Under the pieces are notes generated by a model. That model had not been told where the DNA came from, ran no database searches, and saw only the letters and a list, made by a program, of their open reading frames with translations. Of a DNA stretch of 64,000 nucleotides, positions 51,176 through 61,359 are shown one piece after another (the first letter of the stretch is position 1; each line of letters begins with the position of its first letter). Both the position numbers and the translations under genes were made by a program. The DNA is taken from positions 2,046,001 through 2,110,000 of the forward strand of contig CBDFFQ010000001.1 in NCBI GenBank assembly GCA_965246835.1. Reading direction: 5' to 3'. The DNA is from JANPPS01 sp965246835. Lineage in GTDB: Bacteria; Pseudomonadota; Alphaproteobacteria; Acetobacterales; Acetobacteraceae.

Positions 51176-54100
51176 TCAGACGATCGAGTTGGGGTTGAGC
51201 TGCGTGACCCCGGCCAGCGTGATCGTGGTGCCGTCCGACAGGCTGACCAAGGTGTTGGCCCCAACGGCCTGCACCCGGGTCGACCCGGCGGCGTAGCCGA
51301 AGGTCTGGATCTGGTCGACGCCCACCTTGAAGTTCTGGATCAGCTCCCGGCCCCCGGCATGCCCGTTCGAGACGATGTAGGTGTCCCGCCCGGTGCCCCC
51401 CGTCACGGTGGCGTTGCCCGTGTTGAACACCATCAGGTTGGTGCCGTTGCCCTCCGTCACCACGGTGTCCCCGGTCCCGGCGAAGATCGTGTCGGTGCCG
51501 TTGCCGCCCATGATCACGGTCGACCCGCCCGCGGCCACGATCATGTCGTTGCCCAGGCCGCCCATGATCGTGGTCTGGCCGGCGCCGCCCACCAGGGTGT
51601 TGTTGCCGGTGCCGCCGATCAACGTCGCCTGCCCGGTGCCGGCGTAGAGCGATTCGGCACCGTCCCCGGCGATCATCAGGTCACGGCCGCTATTGCCGAC
51701 CATGATGCTGCCGGCGGCGCCGTGCATCGTGGTGTCCCCGCTGCCGCCGAAGGCCACGTTGCCGGCCTTCAGCATCATCTGCGTCGTGCCGGTGGTCGCC
51801 ACCAGGATGTCACCGGTGCCGCCGCCCACCAGGGTCGTGTTGCCCCCGCCGGCCACCAGCACGTTGCGCCCGGCGCTGCCGCCCTCGAGGTAGCCGCCGC
51901 CGGCCGCGCCGAACACGCTGGAGCTGCCGGAGCCGCCTCTCACCGTAGCCGTCCCGGCACCGCCGACGAACAGCAGGGTGCCGGAGCCGCCGATCACCTT
52001 GGTGCTGGGCCCCGCGGCGAACACGATCGAGTCCCCGCTGCCGGCGCTGACGGTGTCGTTGCCCTGCGTCGTGATTTCGTTCGTCTCCATCAGGAACGCG
52101 ATTTCGCTGCCGGCCGGTCCGCTCACGGTGGTGGCCGCCAGCGGCTTGCCCGTGCTGTCGAACACCGGTTGGCTGAAGGCGGATTGGCTCGGCTGGGTGA
52201 TGGTGCCGATCAGGCGTCCCGCATCGTCGTAGATTTGCAGGATCGCCTTCGTGTTGCTGACGGACTTGACCAGGCCGTTGGTGTTGAACGTGTCGATCCG
52301 GTCGATCTGGCCCGTCGGGGCATACACCTGCGCGATGGTCTGACCGGTGCTGGTGGCAGCGGTCACGGTGTAGCTCTGATCCGCCGCGATTGTGACCGTG
52401 AGCGGCGCCGAAAGCGGCGACGTGCCGCCCGCGTCGTCGGTCGCGGTTGCAGTCAGGCTGTGCGCCCCCGCGGCCAGCGGCGCCACGAAGGCGAACTGCC
52501 ACACCCCGGCGCTGTCTGCCCGGGCCGAGCCGACGCTGGCGGAGCCCTCGAACAGCTGGACCGTCGCCCCGGGCTCGGCCAAGCCGCCGATCACGGGTTG
52601 CGCCGGGTTGGTGCTGGGCGCCGGTGCCGTGAGCGTGGGCGCGGCCGGCGCCACCGTGTCGATGGTGATGTCCAGGGTGCTGGACGACGCGGAGACATTG
52701 CCGGCGAGGTCGGACTGCACGGCCGTGAAGCGATGCACCCCGTCCCGCAGTGGCGTGGTGGCCGCGATCGCCCAGGAGCCGTTCACCACGACCGCACTGC
52801 CGATGGCCACGCCGCCATCGTAGAGCGTCACGGTTTCGCCACTGGCGCCGGTGCCGAGGATCGTGGGCGTGCTGGCGCGTGTGATCCGGTCGCCGAGGGT
52901 CCCGGTATCGCTCGCGGGTGCCAGGGCAAGCCCGCCCGGTGCTGCGGGTGCCACGCTGTCGATCGTGATGTCCAGCGGTGCGGAACCGGGGGACACGTTG
53001 CCGGCCGGGTCGGTCTGCTTGGCCGTGAGGCGATGCGCCCCATCCGTCAGGGGCTGCCCGGGCCGGATGGACCAGACGCCGTTGGCCACGGTGGCGGTGC
53101 CGATCGGGGTGAACCCGTCGAGCAAGGTCACCGTATCGCCATCGACGCCCGAACCGGTCACGGCCGGCGTGGTCACGCTGGTCACGCGGTCGCCGGGCAC
53201 GCCGGTGTCGCTGGCCGGGGTCAATGCAAGACCGGTCGGCGCATCCGGTGTCACGGTGCGGATCGTGATGTCGAGCGGGGCTGACACCGGCGAGACGTTC
53301 CCGGCCGCATCGGTTTCGGTCGCGGTGAAGCGATGCACGCCGTCCTGCAGCGGGGTGCCGGGTGCGATGGCCCAGCTCCCGCTGGTGACAGTGCCGCTGC
53401 CGACCGCCACGCCGCCCTCATAGAGCGTCACGGTGTCGCCATTGCCCGGTCCGCTGCCAATGATGACCGGCATGGTGATCCGCGTCTGCCGGTCGCCCGG
53501 CACCCCGGTGTCGCTGACCGGCGACAGGGCGAGCGCGCCCGGTGCCGACGGAGCCTGACTGTCGATCGTCAGGTCCAGCGCCGCGCTGGGCGCCGAGGCA
53601 TTGCCGGCCGGGTCGGTCTGGATGGCGGTCAGGCGATGAACCCCGTCCGCCAACGGCGAGCCCGGCGTCACCGACCAGACCCCGCCCACCACCGTGCCGC
53701 TGCCGAGCGCGACCCCGCCCTCATAGAGGGTGACGGTCGCACCGGTCAGACCGGTGCCGTTGATCGCCGGCGAGGTTCGGGCGGTGATGCGGTCCCCCGC
53801 GACGCCGGTGTCGCTCGCCGGCGCCAAGGCGATCGACCCCGGGGAGGCCGGTGTTACAGTGGAGATCGTGACGTCGAGCGTTGCCGATGGTGTGGAAGTC
53901 GATCCGTTGACCCCCGTCTGCGCCGCCGCAAAGTGGTGCACTCCGTCGGTCAGGGCCGAAACCGGGGTCACGGACCAGGCACCGCCCGAGACGATCCCGG
54001 TACCGATGACGGTGTTGCCGTCATACAGGGTTATGCTGTCACCATCGACGCCGGCCCCGGTGATCGCCGGCCGGGCAATTGCGGTCAGACGGTCGCCGAG

Positions 54101-57100
54101 TGCGCCGGTATCACTCCCTGGATCGAGAGCGAGGCTGGATGGGGCCGAGGGCCGGGTCGTGACGATCGACACATCGAGGGTGGACGATGGCGCAGACACG
54201 TTGCCGGCGGGATCCGTGGCCCGGGCGGAGAAGTGGTGCACGCCATCCGCCAAGGGGCTTGCGGGAGCGATCGACCAGAGGCCGTTCACCACTGCCGCAC
54301 TGCCGACGGGGACGCTGCCGTCATAGAGCGTCATGGTGTCTCCGGTCGTGCCGGCGCCCGTGATGGCCGGTTGCGTGGCGGCCGTCAGATTATCGAGCGG
54401 GATCCCCGTATCGCTGCCAGGGTCGAGCAGCAGCCCGGTCGGCGCGGACGGAGGCGTGGCGTCGATCGTCAGGGTAAGCGGAGCCGATGTGGCCGAGGCA
54501 TTGCCGGCCGGATCCGTGGCGGTGGCGGTCAGAGTATGCGCGCCGTCGGCCAGGGCCGAGCCCGGTGTGATCGACCAGGCGCCGTTCACGACGATGGCGC
54601 TGCCCAGCAGGGTAGTGCCCTCGTAGAGCTTGACCGTATCGCCCGTCATCCCGGAGCCCGTGATGGCGGGCTGCCGCGTGGCCGTCAGATTGTCGAGCAG
54701 CACCCCGGTGTCGCTGCCGGGGTCGAGCAGCAGGCCCGCCGGTGCAGCGGGCGCCGTCGTGTCGATCGTCAAGGCAAGCGAGGCCGAGGCCGGCGAGGTG
54801 TTCCCGGCGGGATCCGTGGCGGTGGCGGTGAGGGCGTGCACCCCGTCCGTCAAGGCCGATCCCGGCATGATCGACCAGGCGCCGTTCACGACGGTCGCGC
54901 TGCCGAGCAGGGTGCTGCCCTCATACAGCCTGATGGTATCGCCCGTGGTGCCGGAGCCCGTGATGGCCGGCTGCGTCGCGGCCGTCACGTTGTCGAGCAG
55001 CACGCCGGTGTCGCTGCCCGGTGCCAGCAGAAGCCCGGCGGGTGCGGACGGCGCCGTGCTGTCGATGGTCAGCGCAAGCGGCGCCGACGCAAGCGACGTG
55101 TTGCCGGCGGCGTTGGTGGAGATGGCGGTCAGATTGTGCACACGATCCGCCAAAGCCGATCTCGGCGTGATGGACCACGCGCCGTTCACGACAGTCGCGC
55201 TGCCGAGCAGGGTTCTGCCCTCAAACAGCCTGACGGTATCGCCCGTGGTGCCGGATCCCGTGATGGCCGGCTGCACGGTGGCCGTCACGTTGTCGAGCAG
55301 CACACCGGTGTCGCTGGCGGGGTCGAGCGTCAGGGCAGTGGGGGATGCCGGCACATCGATCGTGAGGCTCAGCGCCGTGGACGCACCCGACACGTTCCCA
55401 GCCGCATCGGTCGCCGTGGCGGTCAGGTTATAGGTCCCGTTCGCCAACTCCGCGCCCGGTGTGATCGACCAGGCGCCGTTCACGACGGTGGCGCTCCCGA
55501 GCAAGGTGCTGCCGTCATAGAGCTTGACCGTGTCGCCCGTGGTGCCCGATCCCGTGATGGCCGGCTGCCGCTCGGCAGTCACGTTGTCGAGCGGCACGCC
55601 GGTGTCGCTACCGGGGTCGAGCAGCAGGCCCGTCGGGGCGGAGGGCGCCGTAGTATCGATCGTCAGCGCAAGCGAAACCGAAGCGGGCGAGATGTTGCCA
55701 GCCGGATCGGTTGCGGTGGCGGTCAGGGTGTGCACACCGTCTGCCAGGGCCGAGCCCGGCGTGATCGACCACGCACCGTTCACGACGACGGCGCTGCCGA
55801 GCAGGGTGCTGCCCTCATACAGCTTGACCGTGTCGCCCGTGGTGCCGGAGCCCGTGATGGCCGGCTGGGTGGCGGCGGTCACGTTATCGAGCAGCACGCC
55901 AGTGTCGCTGCCGGGGTCGAGCAGGAGCCCGGTCGGAGCGGACGACGCCGTGGTGTCGATCGTCACGGCCAGCGGCGCCGAGGCGGTGGATACATTGCCC
56001 GCCGAGCTGACGGAATAGGCGGTGAAGATGTGCACGCCATCCGCCAACGGCGAGGCCGGGGTGATGGACCAGGCGCCGTTCACCACGGTGGCGGAGCCGA
56101 GGCGGGTACTCGTGCCCTCATACAGGTAAATGGTGTCGCCCGTGGTGCCGGAGCCCGTAATGGCCGGCTGCGTGGTCGCGGTCACGTTGTCGAGCAGCAC
56201 GCCGGTGTCGCTGCCGGGGTCGAGCAGCAGGGCCGTCGGTGTCACCGGGGCCGTTCGGTCGATGGTGATCGCGAGCGGCGCGGAGGCTTGGGAGACATTG
56301 CCGGCCGCGTCCGTGGCCCTGGCCGTGAGGCTATGCACCCCATCGGCCAGCGCAGTTCCCGGCGTGATCGACCAGGCGCCGTTCACGACGGTGGCGCTGC
56401 CGAGCAGGGTGTTGCCCTCATATAGCTCGACCGTGTCGCCGGTGATGCCGGAGCCCGTGATGGCAGGCGGCGTGATGGCGGTCCGGTTGTCGAGCAGCAC
56501 GCCCGTGTCGCTGGCGGGATCGAGCAGCAAGCCGGTCGGCGCCGCGGGGGCTACGGTGTCGATCGTCAGGGCAAGCGCTGCCGATGTGGCCGACGTGTTG
56601 CCCGCAGCGTCGGTGGCGGTGGCGGTCAGGGTATGCACCCCGTCCACCAGCGGAGCGGCCGGCGCGATCGACCAGGCGCCGTTCACGACGGTGGCGCTGC
56701 CGAGCAAGGTGCTGCCCTCATACAGCTTCACCACGTCCCCGGAGATGCCGGAACCCGTGATGGCCGGCTGCGTCGTGGCGGTCACATCGTCCAGCAGCAC
56801 GCCGGTGTCGCTGCCGGGATCCAGGCGGAAGCCGGATGGGGCTAAGGGCGCAGTCGTGTCGATCGTGAGGTCGAGCGCAGCGGTCGCGGAGGAGGTATTC
56901 CCGGCAGCATCGCGCTCGGTCGCGGTGAAATGGTGCACGCCGTCCGTCAGCGCCGTGCCCGGCGTGATCGACCAGGCGCCGCTCACCACCGTGGCACTGC
57001 CGACCGCCGTGCCGCCGTCATACAGCGTGACCAGATCGCCGTCGGTGCCGCCGCCGGTGATGGCCGGAAGGGCAGTGGCGGTGATGTTGTCGAGCAGCAC

Positions 57101-60100
57101 GCCGGTGTCGCTGCCGGGATCGAGCACCATTCCGGAGGGCGTGGCCGGTGCGACGGTGTCGATCGTGATGTCGAGGGCGGCGGTCGCGGCGGAGGCGTTG
57201 CCGGCCGTGTCGCTCTCGATGGCGGTGAAATGATGCACGCCGTCCGCCAGGGCGGTGCCGGGCGTCACCGACCAGGCGCCGCTCACGACGGTGGCGCTGC
57301 CAATGGCGGTGCCTCCATCATACAGGACCACCGTGTCCCCGGTCGTGCCGGAGCCCGTGATCGCAGGGCGGTTCGCCGCCGTGATGTTGTCGAGCAGCAC
57401 CCCGGTGTCACTGGCCGGCGCCAACACCAGGTTGGCGGGGGTCGCGGGTGCCACGGTGTCGATCGTGACGCTGAGCGCGACGGAGGGGGAGGCGTTGCCG
57501 GCGGGATCGGTCTGCACGACGGTGAAGGCGTGGGCGCCGTCGACGAGGGCGGTGCCGGGCACGATCGACCACGCGCCGGACACGATTGTGGCGCTGCCGA
57601 CGAGGGTGCCGCCATCGAACAGCGTGATCGTGTTGCCGGTCACGCCGCTGCCGGTGATGGCGGGGGTCGTCACCGAGGTGATCCCGTCTCCCGTCACCCC
57701 GGTGTCGCTGGCCGGATCCAGGCGGACCGCGGTGGCCGCAGCGGGTGCGACCGTGTCGAGGGTGAAGGCGAACACGGCCGAACCGGTGTTGCTGCCGGCG
57801 TCGGTCTGCACGGCGGAGACCGTGTGCGCGCCCTGCGCCAGGCCGCCCGCCAGGAAGCTGTAGGTGCCGGAGGACGTGGCGGTGGCGGAGCCGATCGCCG
57901 TGCCGCCCTCATAGAACGTGACGGTGCTGTTCGGGTCGGCCACGCCGACCAGGGTGCCGTCCGAGGTCAAGCCGTCGCTCGAGGACGCCCCGGTGTCGTT
58001 GGCCAGCGCCTCCGTCACCAGCGGGACCAGCCGGACATTGGTGCCGCCGGCACCATCCGTCGTGAGCTTGATGACGGAGTTCGCGGGCAGCGCAGCGTCC
58101 AGGGTGAAGGCGTAGCTGGTGGCGCCGTTCTGGATCGTGAGTGTCGTGCCGGAGGTGGTGACCACCGTGCCGGAGAGGGGCAGCGAGCGCAGGTCGACGG
58201 TGTCGCCACGGGTGAAATGGGCCAGCACGCCGCCGAAATTGGCGGGGTCGTTGATGATGACCTTCGAGGCGGAGCCCACGAGGTCGATCACCTCGCCGGA
58301 TGCAACGCTTCCGCCCAGGGTCAACACACCGCCATTGGCGATCGCGAACGTGCCCGCCGTGGATGCGAAGTTCACGCCGCCGGCGATGGTGAGCGAGTCG
58401 CCGGTCCCGATCAACAGGGTGCCATCATCGACCACCGTGACGCCGGAGCCCAGGACCGTCGTGCCCGCCAGCTCCCATGTGCTGCCGGAGTCCACCTGCA
58501 GGGTTTGGAAGCCGAGGAACTTGGTGCCGTAGCCGGAGATCACCCCCGTGCTGGTGGTGCCCGAGAGCTCGAGCGTGTTGCTGGCGCTGCTGACCGCCGA
58601 AACGACGCCCGTGATGCTGCCGGCCACATCCATGATCAGGGTGTTGCTGGTGCCGCCGCCGAACACGATCGCGGTTCCGTTGGAGCCGGAGATCACGCCG
58701 GCATTGGACACGGTGCCGCCCGCCGCCAGCTTGATGGCGACGCCGCCGACCAGCCCGGTGCCGGCGATCGTGCCGTCATTGCTGACGGTGACGGCGCCGC
58801 CCGACCCGGTGATGGCCGTGCCGCTCGTCGCCACCGTGCCGCTGATCACGCCGTGGTTCACGATCGCGCCACCCAGGGCGCCCCGCACGTCCACCGCGCC
58901 GCCGCCGCTCGCGACTGTCATCTGCCCGCCGGAGCTGACCACCGTCGCGCTCGCGACGCCGCCGGACAGGACCGATTGCCCACCGCCATCGCTCAGGATC
59001 GTGGCGCTGGCGACGCCGCCGGCCGAGATGATCTCGAGCCCGGTGCTCGTGACCTGGCCGCTCCGGGCGATACCGCCCGATGAAATAGTCAGTGTGCCTG
59101 CGCTAACTTGGGTGGAACTTGCGATGCCGCCCGCCGAGACCGTGGCGCCGCCGCCCACAAGGTTTGCGCCAGAGAGGGTGCCCGACACAACCGTGGCCGC
59201 GCCGCCCGAGCTAAGGATCGTGCCACTGGCAACGCCGCCTGCCGTGACGGCCAGGGCGCCGCTCGCGCTCACGGTCGTGGCCCGGCCGATGCCGCCCAAG
59301 GAAATGGTCTGCGTGCCGCCAGACAGCAGGGTCGCGCCGCTCGCGACGCCGCCGCTGAGCACCACCTCCTGGCCGCCATCGCTGACGACGGTCCCGCTCG
59401 CGACGCCACCGGCCGAGACGGTCTCAGTGCCGCCGGAGGTCAGGGTCCCGCCATTTGCCGTGCCGCCCGAGGTGACGATCACCGACCCGGCCACTTGGCT
59501 GGCGCTGGTGTAACCGCCCGCGACAACGCGCTGCTGGCTACCGGAGCTCACTACGGTGCCGCTGGCGATGCCGCCCGCAGACAAGATCTGGATCGAGCCC
59601 GCATCCAGGATGGCGCCGCGCGCAGTGCCGGCCACGATGACCTGTTGCCCGCCCGACGTGATCTCGCTCCCGCTGGTGACACCGCCGGCGCTCACGACCT
59701 CGGCGCCGCCGCTGCTGATCACCGCCGAGGTGGATAGACCACCCGAGGAGACGATCAACCCGGCCCCGTTCCCCGTCACCACCGCGCCCACGGCCGAACC
59801 GCCGGCGGAGACGATCTCGGTCCCGCCGCTGCTCACCGTCTGGCCGCTGCCCAAGCCGCCGCTCCGCACCAGGACGGAGCCACCGTTCAGCACGGTCCCA
59901 CCACTCAGCACACCGCCGGCCGAGACCACGGCCTGTCCGCCATTGCTGACGGTCGTGCCCGCCCCGATCCCACCAGATGAGGCGATCTGCACGCCGCCAA
60001 AGAGCAGTGTCGTGGCGGTTGCGGTGCCGCCGCTGAGAAGCTCGGTCCCGCCCGACGAAACCAGGGTATTGCTGGTCAGGCCGCCCACCGACACGATTTC

Positions 60101-61297
60101 GGTGCCGCCCAAGCGCACGATCGTGCCGGCTGCACTGGCGCCGGAGCTCACGGTCTGCGATCCGCCCGACAGGGTCGTTCCGGACACCGCGGCGCCGGCG
60201 AGCAGCTGCTCGATGCCTCCGGCCGAAACGATTGTGCCGCTGACGACGGCGCCCGACGACACGATCTGTGTGCCGCCGGCGCTGATGATAGTGCCGGAGA
60301 CGGTGCCGGCCACGTCCACGACACCGGTCACCTTGGCGATGGTGCCTGACGCCGTGCCGCCGGCGAGCACGTTCTGCTGGCCAATCACCGCGGCACCCAC
60401 GGCAAGACCCCCCGAGTTCACGGTCTGGACACCGCCCAGATTGACCACGGCGGCGTTGGCCCGCCCGCCGCTCGAGATGAGCTGGGTGCCGCCAGATTGT
60501 ATGCTGGCGACTCCGTCGATGGCGCCGTTGAGGATGGTCTCGGTGCCGCCCGAGCCGATCGTCATCGAGGTGGCCTGGCCCCCCGATAGAACCGTCGCGC
60601 CGGCATCCAGGATGGTGCCGGACGCGAGCGTGCCGCCGGTGAAGACGATCTGCGAACCGCCGGAGCTGACGAACGTCGCGGAGCCGAAGCCCAACGCGTG
60701 GATCTCCTGCACGCCGCCGTTGAGGACGGTGCCGCCCTTGTCGGTGCCGGCCGAGGACACGATCTCGATGCCGCCGCTGCTGATGAGGGCGGCGCCAGCC
60801 ACACCGCCGTCCTGGACGTACATCGTGCCCTGATCCAGCACGGACGTCGCGGTGGCGGCGCCGGACACGTATTGCCTGCCGCCCGCGCTGACGACCGTAT
60901 TCGCGGCGGCGCCGCTGCCCTCGATGACCTGCTGGCCGCCGCTGGACACGACGGTATCGGCGGTGGTGCCGCGATTGGACACGAACTGGATGCCGCCTTG
61001 CAGTACCGTGGCGCTGATGGCCGAACCGGCGAAGGCCACGGACTGTACTGCGCCGCCATATGACTGGCCGGTACCGTCAATGGTCGCACCGGTCTCCGTG
61101 CCGCCGAACACGTCTTCCTCGCCGCCGTCATAAACAATGCTGCCGCTGGCGACACCGTGGGCGTAGACGGTCAGAAGCCCGCCGGAGCTTACGGTGATGG
61201 CCGAGACCACGCCGCCGCGGGCGACCGCGATCTCGTCGGGGCTGTTGAGGGTGACGCTGCTGGAGGAGACGCCGGAGCTGATGACGGTGATGGTCAT
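51176..61297 (-). CDS. Giant type I-secreted adhesin with strand-loop-strand, Ig-like and RTX regions
   Basis: A 3373-residue, Cys-poor protein with no signal peptide (starts MTITVISSGVSSSS). Residues ~1-800 are roughly forty ~20-residue strand-loop-strand repeats (pattern SGGxxxVxxGGxAxxT) as in AIDA-I/TibA passengers. Residues ~800-1090 are a non-repeated beta-rich part. Residues ~1092-2970 hold about 19 Ig-like domains of ~100 residues (DTGVLLDNVTA, PAITGSGTTGD, GSATVVNGAWSITPG, TATATDAAGN). Residues ~3075-3290 are RTX-type nonapeptides (GGLGNDMIV, GGNGTDTIF, GGTGRDTYI), and the end is a beta-rich C terminus as in type I secreted proteins. There is no autotransporter barrel. No HlyB/D/TolC genes are in the window. 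Gene order places a heptosyltransferase gene 62 bp upstream. Confidence 0.92.
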   Translation of the reverse strand: MTITVISSGVSSSSVTLNSPDEIAVARGGVVSAITVSSGGLLTVYAHGVASGSIVYDGGEEDVFGGTETGATIDGTGQSYGGAVQSVAFAGSAISATVLQGGIQFVSNRGTTADTVVSSGGQQVIEGSGAAANTVVSAGGRQYVSGAATATSVLDQGTMYVQDGGVAGAALISSGGIEIVSSAGTDKGGTVLNGGVQEIHALGFGSATFVSSGGSQIVFTGGTLASGTILDAGATVLSGGQATSMTIGSGGTETILNGAIDGVASIQSGGTQLISSGGRANAAVVNLGGVQTVNSGGLAVGAAVIGQQNVLAGGTASGTIAKVTGVVDVAGTVSGTIISAGGTQIVSSGAVVSGTIVSAGGIEQLLAGAAVSGTTLSGGSQTVSSGASAAGTIVRLGGTEIVSVGGLTSNTLVSSGGTELLSGGTATATTLLFGGVQIASSGGIGAGTTVSNGGQAVVSAGGVLSGGTVLNGGSVLVRSGGLGSGQTVSSGGTEIVSAGGSAVGAVVTGNGAGLIVSSGGLSTSAVISSGGAEVVSAGGVTSGSEITSGGQQVIVAGTARGAILDAGSIQILSAGGIASGTVVSSGSQQRVVAGGYTSASQVAGSVIVTSGGTANGGTLTSGGTETVSAGGVASGTVVSDGGQEVVLSGGVASGATLLSGGTQTISLGGIGRATTVSASGALAVTAGGVASGTILSSGGAATVVSGTLSGANLVGGGATVSAGGIASSTQVSAGTLTISSGGIARSGQVTSTGLEIISAGGVASATILSDGGGQSVLSGGVASATVVSSGGQMTVASGGGAVDVRGALGGAIVNHGVISGTVATSGTAITGSGGAVTVSNDGTIAGTGLVGGVAIKLAAGGTVSNAGVISGSNGTAIVFGGGTSNTLIMDVAGSITGVVSAVSSASNTLELSGTTSTGVISGYGTKFLGFQTLQVDSGSTWELAGTTVLGSGVTVVDDGTLLIGTGDSLTIAGGVNFASTAGTFAIANGGVLTLGGSVASGEVIDLVGSASKVIINDPANFGGVLAHFTRGDTVDLRSLPLSGTVVTTSGTTLTIQNGATSYAFTLDAALPANSVIKLTTDGAGGTNVRLVPLVTEALANDTGASSSDGLTSDGTLVGVADPNSTVTFYEGGTAIGSATATSSGTYSFLAGGLAQGAHTVSAVQTDAGSNTGSAVFAFTLDTVAPAAATAVRLDPASDTGVTGDGITSVTTPAITGSGVTGNTITLFDGGTLVGSATIVSGAWSIVPGTALVDGAHAFTVVQTDPAGNASPSVALSVTIDTVAPATPANLVLAPASDTGVLLDNITAANRPAITGSGTTGDTVVLYDGGTAIGSATVVSGAWSVTPGTALADGVHHFTAIESDTAGNASAATAALDITIDTVAPATPSGMVLDPGSDTGVLLDNITATALPAITGGGTDGDLVTLYDGGTAVGSATVVSGAWSITPGTALTDGVHHFTATERDAAGNTSSATAALDLTIDTTAPLAPSGFRLDPGSDTGVLLDDVTATTQPAITGSGISGDVVKLYEGSTLLGSATVVNGAWSIAPAAPLVDGVHTLTATATDAAGNTSATSAALALTIDTVAPAAPTGLLLDPASDTGVLLDNRTAITPPAITGSGITGDTVELYEGNTLLGSATVVNGAWSITPGTALADGVHSLTARATDAAGNVSQASAPLAITIDRTAPVTPTALLLDPGSDTGVLLDNVTATTQPAITGSGTTGDTIYLYEGTSTRLGSATVVNGAWSITPASPLADGVHIFTAYSVSSAGNVSTASAPLAVTIDTTASSAPTGLLLDPGSDTGVLLDNVTAATQPAITGSGTTGDTVKLYEGSTLLGSAVVVNGAWSITPGSALADGVHTLTATATDPAGNISPASVSLALTIDTTAPSAPTGLLLDPGSDTGVPLDNVTAERQPAITGSGTTGDTVKLYDGSTLLGSATVVNGAWSITPGAELANGTYNLTATATDAAGNVSGASTALSLTIDVPASPTALTLDPASDTGVLLDNVTATVQPAITGSGTTGDTVRLFEGRTLLGSATVVNGAWSITPRSALADRVHNLTAISTNAAGNTSLASAPLALTIDSTAPSAPAGLLLAPGSDTGVLLDNVTAATQPAITGSGTTGDTIRLYEGSTLLGSATVVNGAWSIMPGSALTDGVHALTATATDPAGNTSPASASLALTIDTTAPAAPAGLLLDPGSDTGVLLDNLTATRQPAITGSGMTGDTVKLYEGTTLLGSAIVVNGAWSITPGSALADGAHTLTATATDPAGNASATSAPLTLTIDATPPSAPTGLLLDPGSDTGIPLDNLTAATQPAITGAGTTGDTMTLYDGSVPVGSAAVVNGLWSIAPASPLADGVHHFSARATDPAGNVSAPSSTLDVSIVTTRPSAPSSLALDPGSDTGALGDRLTAIARPAITGAGVDGDSITLYDGNTVIGTGIVSGGAWSVTPVSALTDGVHHFAAAQTGVNGSTSTPSATLDVTISTVTPASPGSIALAPASDTGVAGDRITARTSPAINGTGLTGATVTLYEGGVALGSGTVVGGVWSVTPGSPLADGVHRLTAIQTDPAGNASAPSAALDLTIDSQAPSAPGALALSPVSDTGVPGDRQTRITMPVIIGSGPGNGDTVTLYEGGVAVGSGTVTSGSWAIAPGTPLQDGVHRFTATETDAAGNVSPVSAPLDITIRTVTPDAPTGLALTPASDTGVPGDRVTSVTTPAVTGSGVDGDTVTLLDGFTPIGTATVANGVWSIRPGQPLTDGAHRLTAKQTDPAGNVSPGSAPLDITIDSVAPAAPGGLALAPASDTGTLGDRITRASTPTILGTGASGETVTLYDGGVAIGSAVVVNGSWAIAATTPLRDGVHRFTAVQSDLAGNVSASSSTLDITIDTVAPAAPTLTAPAPSTNPAQPVIGGLAEPGATVQLFEGSASVGSARADSAGVWQFAFVAPLAAGAHSLTATATDDAGGTSPLSAPLTVTIAADQSYTVTAATSTGQTIAQVYAPTGQIDRIDTFNTNGLVKSVSNTKAILQIYDDAGRLIGTITQPSQSAFSQPVFDSTGKPLAATTVSGPAGSEIAFLMETNEITTQGNDTVSAGSGDSIVFAAGPSTKVIGGSGTLLFVGGAGTATVRGGSGSSSVFGAAGGGYLEGGSAGRNVLVAGGGNTTLVGGGTGDILVATTGTTQMMLKAGNVAFGGSGDTTMHGAAGSIMVGNSGRDLMIAGDGAESLYAGTGQATLIGGTGNNTLVGGAGQTTIMGGLGNDMIVAAGGSTVIMGGNGTDTIFAGTGDTVVTEGNGTNLMVFNTGNATVTGGTGRDTYIVSNGHAGGRELIQNFKVGVDQIQTFGYAAGSTRVQAVGANTLVSLSDGTTITLAGVTQLNPNSIV
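52390..58015 (-). repeat. Tandem ~300-bp DNA repeats encoding Ig-like domains
   Basis: About 19 units of close to 300 bp; the central ones (about 54340-57120) are so similar that stretches such as gtgatggccggctg and cgttgtcgagcagcac recur at each unit boundary. The two end units are divergent. One unit (near 56030-56130) has a short insertion and one (near 55330-55420) lacks residues at its start. The pattern indicates expansion and contraction by recombination. Confidence 0.9.
58900..61260 (-). repeat. Short-period repeats encoding the strand-loop-strand region
   Basis: A ~20-residue (about 57-66 bp) repeat with conserved Gly-Gly pairs and Ser/Thr-rich turns is repeated some forty times; individual units differ substantially at DNA level, so it is older than the Ig-like block. 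This protein repeat type is the known substrate form of bacterial autotransporter heptosyltransferases. Confidence 0.85.
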
Positions 61298-61359
61298 GGC
61301 AGATTACCTTGTGCAGAGCCGCGCGGGGCGGCGAGGGATGGAGGGCCGTGGGGCCGGGT

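Noticed and set aside
52390..58015. CRISPR-like regularity of the repeats
   Set aside because: The period is about 300 bp, units are coding and there are no spacers; it is a protein-repeat array.
51359..59083. Long open frames on the + strand opposite the adhesin (for example 53333-56425)
   Set aside because: They mirror the periodic codon pattern of the repeats on the other strand, give low-complexity Arg/Gly/His-rich translations and have no recognisable domains.
51176..61297. Classifying the giant protein as an autotransporter
   Set aside because: AIDA-like repeats suggest it, but there is no signal peptide and no C-terminal beta-barrel; the end is RTX/type I-like.
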